Shown here: positions 59,583-64,000 of the stretch, piece by piece
How positions within the stretch are numbered: position 1 is the first letter of the stretch
Layout: every line of letters begins with the position of its first letter
From: Tabrizicola_A sp964393035
Lineage (GTDB): Bacteria > Pseudomonadota > Alphaproteobacteria > Rhodobacterales > Rhodobacteraceae
Direction: 5' to 3'
NCBI GenBank assembly: GCA_964393035.1
Contig: CAYMRX010000003.1
Coordinates: 372,001-436,000 of the forward strand
DNA: 64,000 nucleotides
Position numbers and translations under genes: made by a program
Notes under the pieces: generated by a model
The model's input: only the letters and a program-made list of their open reading frames with translations
Told to the model about the DNA's origin: nothing
The model's database searches: none

Positions 59583-59752
59583 TTTCGGCCTCCGGGGTAA
59601 GCCATGAAAAGCGCGTTGAAGGCATATCCCGTCAGCGCGGTGAACCCGGCCCCGAAGGTGACGGAGCCGGTGGAGAAGAACCAGATCGCGGCGGCCATGG
59701 GGGCGGCCACGATGACAAGGCGGAGGGCGAGGGGCCAGTCAGGATTGAGCAT
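59579..59752 (-). CDS. Small membrane protein in the iol operon
   Basis: A 57-residue protein with two hydrophobic stretches (LALRLVIVAAPMAAAIWFF and VTFGAGFTALTGYAFNALFM). It begins MLNPDWP after AAGGTGG. Its stop overlaps the iolB start by 4 bases (TGA inside ATGA), and iolE ends 22 bases upstream, so it is inside the operon. I do not recognise the family. It may assist an inositol transporter or be an orphan membrane peptide. Confidence 0.7.
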   Translation of the reverse strand: MLNPDWPLALRLVIVAAPMAAAIWFFSTGSVTFGAGFTALTGYAFNALFMAYPGGRK

Positions 59753-59774
59753 GATGGCCACCTTGCGCGCCGTG

Positions 59775-60677
59775 TCAGGCCTTTACAAGCCCGGCCTCTT
59801 TGGCCAGCCGTTTCAGCGTGGCCAGACCAAGCGTTTGGTAAAGCAGCGGGTTGCGGACCGATGGGTCTTGCTCGGCCTCGATCACGATCCAGCCGTCGTA
59901 ATTGTGCTGGCCAAGGATTTTCAACAGCGGGCCGAAATCAACGCCACCCTCTTGGTCGCCCGGAACCGTGAAGGCCCCGCCCACAACACCTTGCAGGAAG
60001 GACCAGCCTTCGGCGCGGACCCGTGCCGTGATCGCGGGGCGGATGTTCTTGGCGTGGAAATGGCGCACGCGGGGCGCGTGTTTGGTCAGCACCGCCACCG
60101 GATCGCCACCACCAAAGGCACAATGCCCGGCGTCGAACAGCAGATGGGTATGCGGGCCGGTGGCGGCCATCAGGGCGTCAATTTCCTCAGGGCTTTCCAC
60201 GATGGTGCCCATGTGGTGGTGGTAAACCAGCGTCACACCTTCGGACGCCAGATAGGCGGCGAAAGCCTCCAGCTTCTTGCCGAACTCGACCATTTCGGCA
60301 GATGTCAGGCGCGCACGGTCATTCACCGGCTTTTTCGCGTCGCCATGAATGGCGTTCGAAGTTTCGCAGACGATCATGACCTTGCAGCCATTGTGCTTCA
60401 GCTTGGCAAGGTGGTGCTGGCAGTTCTTGATCTCATCCTCGACCGAGCGGGTCAGAAGTTCGGTCGAATACCAGCCGGAGATGAATTTCAGGCCATTGGC
60501 GGCCAACAGCGCCCGCAGCGCCTCCGGCTCATCCGGCCAGCGGTGGCCGTTCTCAATCCCGTCAAAGCCGATCTGGCGACCGGCCTCGTCCAGAATACGG
60601 GCGGTCGGGATATCGGCGCCGATGGTCTGGTCGTCGTCATTGGCCCAAGCGATGGGGTTGGTTCCGAATTGGATCAT
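59775..60677 (-). CDS. iolE: Myo-inosose-2 dehydratase
   Basis: Removes water from scyllo-inosose (2-keto-myo-inositol) to form the diketone that IolD hydrolyses; 300 residues. It is an AP-endonuclease-like TIM barrel starting MIQFGTNPIAWANDD, with GFDGIENGHRWPDE, VTLVYHHHMGTIVE and LFDAGHCAFGGGD metal-binding segments. It lies 11 bases downstream of iolD and upstream of the small membrane protein. Confidence 0.96.
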   Translation of the reverse strand: MIQFGTNPIAWANDDDQTIGADIPTARILDEAGRQIGFDGIENGHRWPDEPEALRALLAANGLKFISGWYSTELLTRSVEDEIKNCQHHLAKLKHNGCKVMIVCETSNAIHGDAKKPVNDRARLTSAEMVEFGKKLEAFAAYLASEGVTLVYHHHMGTIVESPEEIDALMAATGPHTHLLFDAGHCAFGGGDPVAVLTKHAPRVRHFHAKNIRPAITARVRAEGWSFLQGVVGGAFTVPGDQEGGVDFGPLLKILGQHNYDGWIVIEAEQDPSVRNPLLYQTLGLATLKRLAKEAGLVKA

Positions 60678-60688
60678 GGTTGTTTACC

Positions 60689-62515
60689 TTAATTCACCAG
60701 CCACTGACGGCGGGTCGCTTTCTTATAGCCCTCGCGGGCCTCATTCACTTCTTTGCGGGCGGAAACCTCTGGCACGGCCACATCCCACCACGTGCCGCCT
60801 GCGCCGGTGCCGGGCATCGGATCGGTGTCGATCACGATCACGGTGGGGATGCTGGCGGTCTTGGCCTTTTGCATTTCGGCTTCAAGCTGGGCAATGTCTG
60901 CCGCTTTCACAACCTTTGCGCCCATGCTGCGGGCATGGGAGACAAAGTCGATATTGGCGGCGTTCACATGATAGCTGTCGTCCAGCATATTGTTGAACGG
61001 CGCCCCACCCGTGCCCTTTTGCAGCCGGTTGATGCAGCCATAGCCGCGGTTGTCGGTCAGCACCACGGTGAAGGGAATCCCCATCATCACCGCTGTCGCC
61101 AGTTCCGAGTTTGCCATCATATAGCTGCCGTCGCCGACCATGCAGACCACATCCTTTTCTGGCGCGGCCATCTTGATGCCCATGGCCCCGGCAACCTCAT
61201 AACCCATGCAGCTAAAGCCGTATTCCATATGGTAACCACCCGCCGCCGCGCGCCACAGCACATGCAGCGCGCCGGGCATGGTGCCAGCGGCACACATGAC
61301 GACCGATTGTTTGCCGGTATTGCGCTGAACCGCGCCGATGACTTGTGCATCGGTGGGCAGGCCTGCGGCATTCGGAGCGGCCATCAGCGCGTCGGTGGTC
61401 TGGAACCACTGGCTCCGCGCGGCAAAGTCGGGGTCGGCAAAGCGGTGATCGCCAAGAGCGGCGCTGATTTTTTCCAGCGCGACCTTGGCGTCTGAAACAA
61501 GGGCCTGCGCCCCGCGCTTGGCCGCGTCATAGCCGTGGATATTGATCGACAGAAGCTTGCGGTTCGGGGCGGAAAACACTGTCCACGACCCCGTGGTGAA
61601 ATCCTGAAACCGGGTGCCGACGCCGATCACCAGATCCGCCTCTGCCGCCAGTTTGTTGCCGCAGCCGGTGCCGGTGACGCCGGGGGAGCCGAAATGGAGC
61701 CGTTCCTCCCAATCCACCGCGCCCTTGCCGGCCTGGGTTTCGACCATGGGGATGTTGTGGCGCAGTGCAAAGTCGCGCAACGTCGCTTCGGCACCAGAAT
61801 AGATCACCCCACCTCCGGTAACGATCAACGGCTTTTTCGCGGCCCTGATCGCCGCCACAGCCTCGGCCAGCTCGCGCTGATCGGGTTCGGGGCGGCGGAT
61901 GTGCCAGACCTTTGGCGTGAAGAATTCGACCGGGTAATCATAGGCCTCGGCCTGGGTGTCCTGACAGAAGGCAAGGCACACCGGGCCGCAATTGGCCGGA
62001 TCGGTCATCACCCGCAGGGCGCGGGGCAGGGCGGTCAGGATATGTTCGGGGCGGCTGATACGGTCGAAATATCGCACGACCGGGCGGAAGCAATCGTTCG
62101 CCGAAACCGTCGCGTCGTCGAAATCTTCGATCTGCTGCAACACCGGATCGGGCGCGCGATTGGCAAAAACGTCGCCGGGGATGAACAGCACGGGCAAGCG
62201 GTTCACATGCGCCAGTGCGGCTGCGGTGACCATGTTGGTCGCCCCCGGCCCGATGGAGGAGGTGACCGCCATGGCGCGCGTGCGCTTGTGGGTCTTGGCG
62301 AAAGCAATCGCGGCATGGGCCATGGTCTGTTCATTGTGGCCGCGCCATGTCGGCAGGATGTCCTTGATCCCATGCAGGGCCTCGCCCAGACCGGCCACGT
62401 TGCCATGGCCGAAGATGCCCCAGACGCCTTCGATAAAGCGGTTGCCGTCGGCGCTCATTTGCACGGACAGCCATTTCACCATGGCTTGGGCGGCGGTAAG
62501 TCTGATCGTGGTCAT
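60689..62515 (-). CDS. iolD: 3D-(3,5/4)-trihydroxycyclohexane-1,2-dione acylhydrolase (decyclizing)
   Basis: Thiamine diphosphate enzyme of 608 residues that opens the ring of the trione in inositol catabolism. The N-terminal domain has WGIFGHGNVAGLGEAL and SIGPGATNMVTAAALAH. The ThDP-Mg motif MVGDGSYMMANSEL ends at N with the following TDNRGYGCINRLQ. The ATG at 62515 overlaps the iolC stop (ATGA); an in-frame upstream ATG at 62560 lies inside iolC and is rejected. Confidence 0.97.
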   Translation of the reverse strand: MTTIRLTAAQAMVKWLSVQMSADGNRFIEGVWGIFGHGNVAGLGEALHGIKDILPTWRGHNEQTMAHAAIAFAKTHKRTRAMAVTSSIGPGATNMVTAAALAHVNRLPVLFIPGDVFANRAPDPVLQQIEDFDDATVSANDCFRPVVRYFDRISRPEHILTALPRALRVMTDPANCGPVCLAFCQDTQAEAYDYPVEFFTPKVWHIRRPEPDQRELAEAVAAIRAAKKPLIVTGGGVIYSGAEATLRDFALRHNIPMVETQAGKGAVDWEERLHFGSPGVTGTGCGNKLAAEADLVIGVGTRFQDFTTGSWTVFSAPNRKLLSINIHGYDAAKRGAQALVSDAKVALEKISAALGDHRFADPDFAARSQWFQTTDALMAAPNAAGLPTDAQVIGAVQRNTGKQSVVMCAAGTMPGALHVLWRAAAGGYHMEYGFSCMGYEVAGAMGIKMAAPEKDVVCMVGDGSYMMANSELATAVMMGIPFTVVLTDNRGYGCINRLQKGTGGAPFNNMLDDSYHVNAANIDFVSHARSMGAKVVKAADIAQLEAEMQKAKTASIPTVIVIDTDPMPGTGAGGTWWDVAVPEVSARKEVNEAREGYKKATRRQWLVN

Positions 62516-64000
62516 GCCTTTTCCCCTTTCGCTGCGCGGGCGGCATCCCAGATGCTGCAAAGGCGCGTGTATTTTGCGGCCATGTCCTGCACGGCTTGAT
62601 CGTCGGTCAGTTTGCCAGCCAGCCAGCCCCGGGCGGCATCGCCAAAGATGGTGCGGCCAATGGCAAAGCCTTTGACCAGATCATGCCCTGCGGCAAGGGT
62701 CAGCGAAGCGGCGAGGCTTTCTTCCGATGCATCCAGCCCCAGAACGACAATGCCGCGCACATGGGGGTCGCGGGTGGTGATGGCGGTGCAGGCAGCCTCA
62801 TAGGCGGCGTTGGTGGCAAAGGGTTCCAGCTTCCACCAATCGGGGTAGATGCCCAGATCATAGAAGCGCTGAATCACCTGCGCCGAGGTGGTGTCGTTCA
62901 CCGGGGCAACCTTGGACGGGATGATTTCCAACAGCATTTCCAAGCGGTTGCGGCGGCAGGCGTGGAACAGGCGCAGGACAGTGTCTTCCTGCCTAGCCTT
63001 GGTTTCCGCGTCATCGTTCGGGTGGTAGAAGCACAGCACCTTGACCACATGTTCCAAGGGCCATTCCGAAAGACCACCGAAATCGGGGCCGATTTCAGGC
63101 TCCAGGGTCAGGGGGCGGGAGCCGGGCCATTCCACCGGATGGCCGATCCAAAGTCCGGTTCCGGCGGCGGCGTAAAGCGCATCGCGGCCAAGACGGCTGT
63201 CGCACAGGATGCCATAGCCGGGTTGACCACCGGACACTTGCAGGGCGGCTTTCAGGCACAGTTCCTTGAAGCTGCCGATTTTGGCCGGGGTTGCGCCCTC
63301 CATCGCCTCCAGCTGCATGCGGTGGTCAAAGGCAAAGACCCGCATGGTGGACCAATCCTTGTGACGGTTGGTCGCCCAATGCACCTTCTCCAAGGCGGCG
63401 TCTTTGCGTAGGGCCTTGGTGACGACGCCACGGTTCAGGAAGAATTGCAGTTCTTCCCATGAGGGATAGGCCGGGGTGCAGCCGTGGCGCGAGACGGCAA
63501 AGGCGCCGCAGGCATTGGCGTATTTCAGGGCAATGGGCCAAGGCTCACCATCGAGCCAGCCTTTCAGAAGGCCAGACATGAACCCATCCCCCGCGCCGAG
63601 GACATTGAACACTTCGATCGGGAAGCCAGGGCCAGCCTCGCCCTCATCAAGGCTGTCGGGGATGGGGCCGGTGAAGGCCGAGGCGCCCATCGGGCCGCGC
63701 TTGCACACAAGAGTGGCCTTCGACACCGCGCGAACGGCGCGCAGGGCGGCGATGGTGTCGGTGGTGCCGCCGGCGATGTGGAATTCCTCCTCGGTCCCGA
63801 CGATCAGGTCGAAAAGGTGCAGGGTGGATTGCAGCTTGGCGGTGACGGCGGCCGATTCGATAAAGCGGCTTTCGCCGTCGCCATGGCCCGCAAGGCCCCA
63901 GAGATTCGGGCGATAGTCGATGTCCAAAGCGGTTTGCAGCCCATGCTTGCGCGCAAGGGTCAGGGCCTTCATCACCGCAGCTTCGGTGCGCAGGTGCGAC
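62512..64000 (-). CDS. iolC: Bifunctional 5-dehydro-2-deoxygluconokinase with DUF2090 domain (N-terminus beyond window)
   Basis: About 496 codons are visible; the frame is open to the window edge, so the N-terminal part of the PfkB domain is missing. The visible PfkB part has TALDIDYRPNLWGLAGHG and the anion-hole/catalytic signature VLGAGDGFMSGLLKGWL. A C-terminal DUF2090 domain starts near STMRVFAFDHRMQLEAME and continues to the end. Such fusions are common in alphaproteobacteria and are taken to combine the kinase with an aldolase-like (IolJ) function, though that activity is inferred. Confidence 0.93.
   Translation of the reverse strand, partial: SHLRTEAAVMKALTLARKHGLQTALDIDYRPNLWGLAGHGDGESRFIESAAVTAKLQSTLHLFDLIVGTEEEFHIAGGTTDTIAALRAVRAVSKATLVCKRGPMGASAFTGPIPDSLDEGEAGPGFPIEVFNVLGAGDGFMSGLLKGWLDGEPWPIALKYANACGAFAVSRHGCTPAYPSWEELQFFLNRGVVTKALRKDAALEKVHWATNRHKDWSTMRVFAFDHRMQLEAMEGATPAKIGSFKELCLKAALQVSGGQPGYGILCDSRLGRDALYAAAGTGLWIGHPVEWPGSRPLTLEPEIGPDFGGLSEWPLEHVVKVLCFYHPNDDAETKARQEDTVLRLFHACRRNRLEMLLEIIPSKVAPVNDTTSAQVIQRFYDLGIYPDWWKLEPFATNAAYEAACTAITTRDPHVRGIVVLGLDASEESLAASLTLAAGHDLVKGFAIGRTIFGDAARGWLAGKLTDDQAVQDMAAKYTRLCSIWDAARAAKGEKA

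Noticed and set aside
1..64000. CRISPR arrays, insertion sequences, rRNA genes
   Set aside because: No regularly spaced direct repeats, no transposase-like proteins and no rRNA-like sequence were seen on reading.

Overview
The window reads as a chromosome segment of an alphaproteobacterium of the order Rhodobacterales (Rhodobacter/Gemmobacter-like). This follows from the complete RegB-SenC-RegA-HvrA redox regulatory locus next to ahcY, from the order maf-aroE-coaE-dnaQ-secB-fxsA-timA-mltA-smr followed by hslUV, trxA and addAB, and from GC-rich coding sequence with many 1 to 8 base gene overlaps. All identifications come from reading the protein sequences; no database search was run. No insertion sequence, prophage, rRNA operon or CRISPR array was seen.

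Layout. (1) 1-7145, minus strand: parB (cut by the window edge), parA, rsmG, mnmG, mnmE, rho, hemJ. (2) 7146-7531: a non-coding, partly AT-rich gap with a perfect DnaA box (TTATCCACA) and several related 9-mers. Genes run away from it on both sides, and a perfect parS palindrome lies 3.2 kb to its left and a near-perfect one 17 kb to its right. This is very probably the chromosomal origin. (3) 7532-13670, plus strand except secB and fxsA: maf, aroE, coaE, dnaQ, secB, fxsA, timA, mltA and an Smr protein. (4) 13671-25625, minus: a lipoprotein-like hydrolase, hslU, hslV, trxA, addA, addB, MurU-like and AmgK-like genes, tsaE. (5) 25667-32535: a PAS protein, regB, then senC, regA, hvrA, an HD hydrolase and ahcY. 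(6) 32683-41892: DUF2853 protein, Fsr-type exporter, Asp-box propeller, EVE and YciI proteins, gpsA, tsaD, hemD, a mitofilin-like protein, hemY and tRNA-Thr(CGT).

(7) 42113-55902 is accessory. A truncated sugar-ABC ATPase and an unrecognised 257-residue protein are followed by amino-sugar genes: cutC, ROK kinase, pyrF, nagA, SIS isomerase/deaminase, GntR regulator, BadF-type kinase, murQ, and a sugar ABC transporter with an embedded Gfo/Idh/MocA oxidoreductase. The two large transcription units diverge from one AT-rich region with palindromes, probably the GntR operators. The set suggests uptake and breakdown of MurNAc/GlcNAc-type cell-wall sugars. The AmgK/MurU-like pair at 23.5-25.2 kb suggests a second, anabolic fate for MurNAc.

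(8) 55942-58755: a DgcA/Stc2-like N-demethylating flavoprotein diverges from a TetR regulator, with a clear palindromic operator between them. (9) 58779-64000, minus: inositol catabolism genes iolC (fused to a DUF2090 domain, cut by the window edge), iolD, iolE, a 57-residue membrane protein, and iolB.
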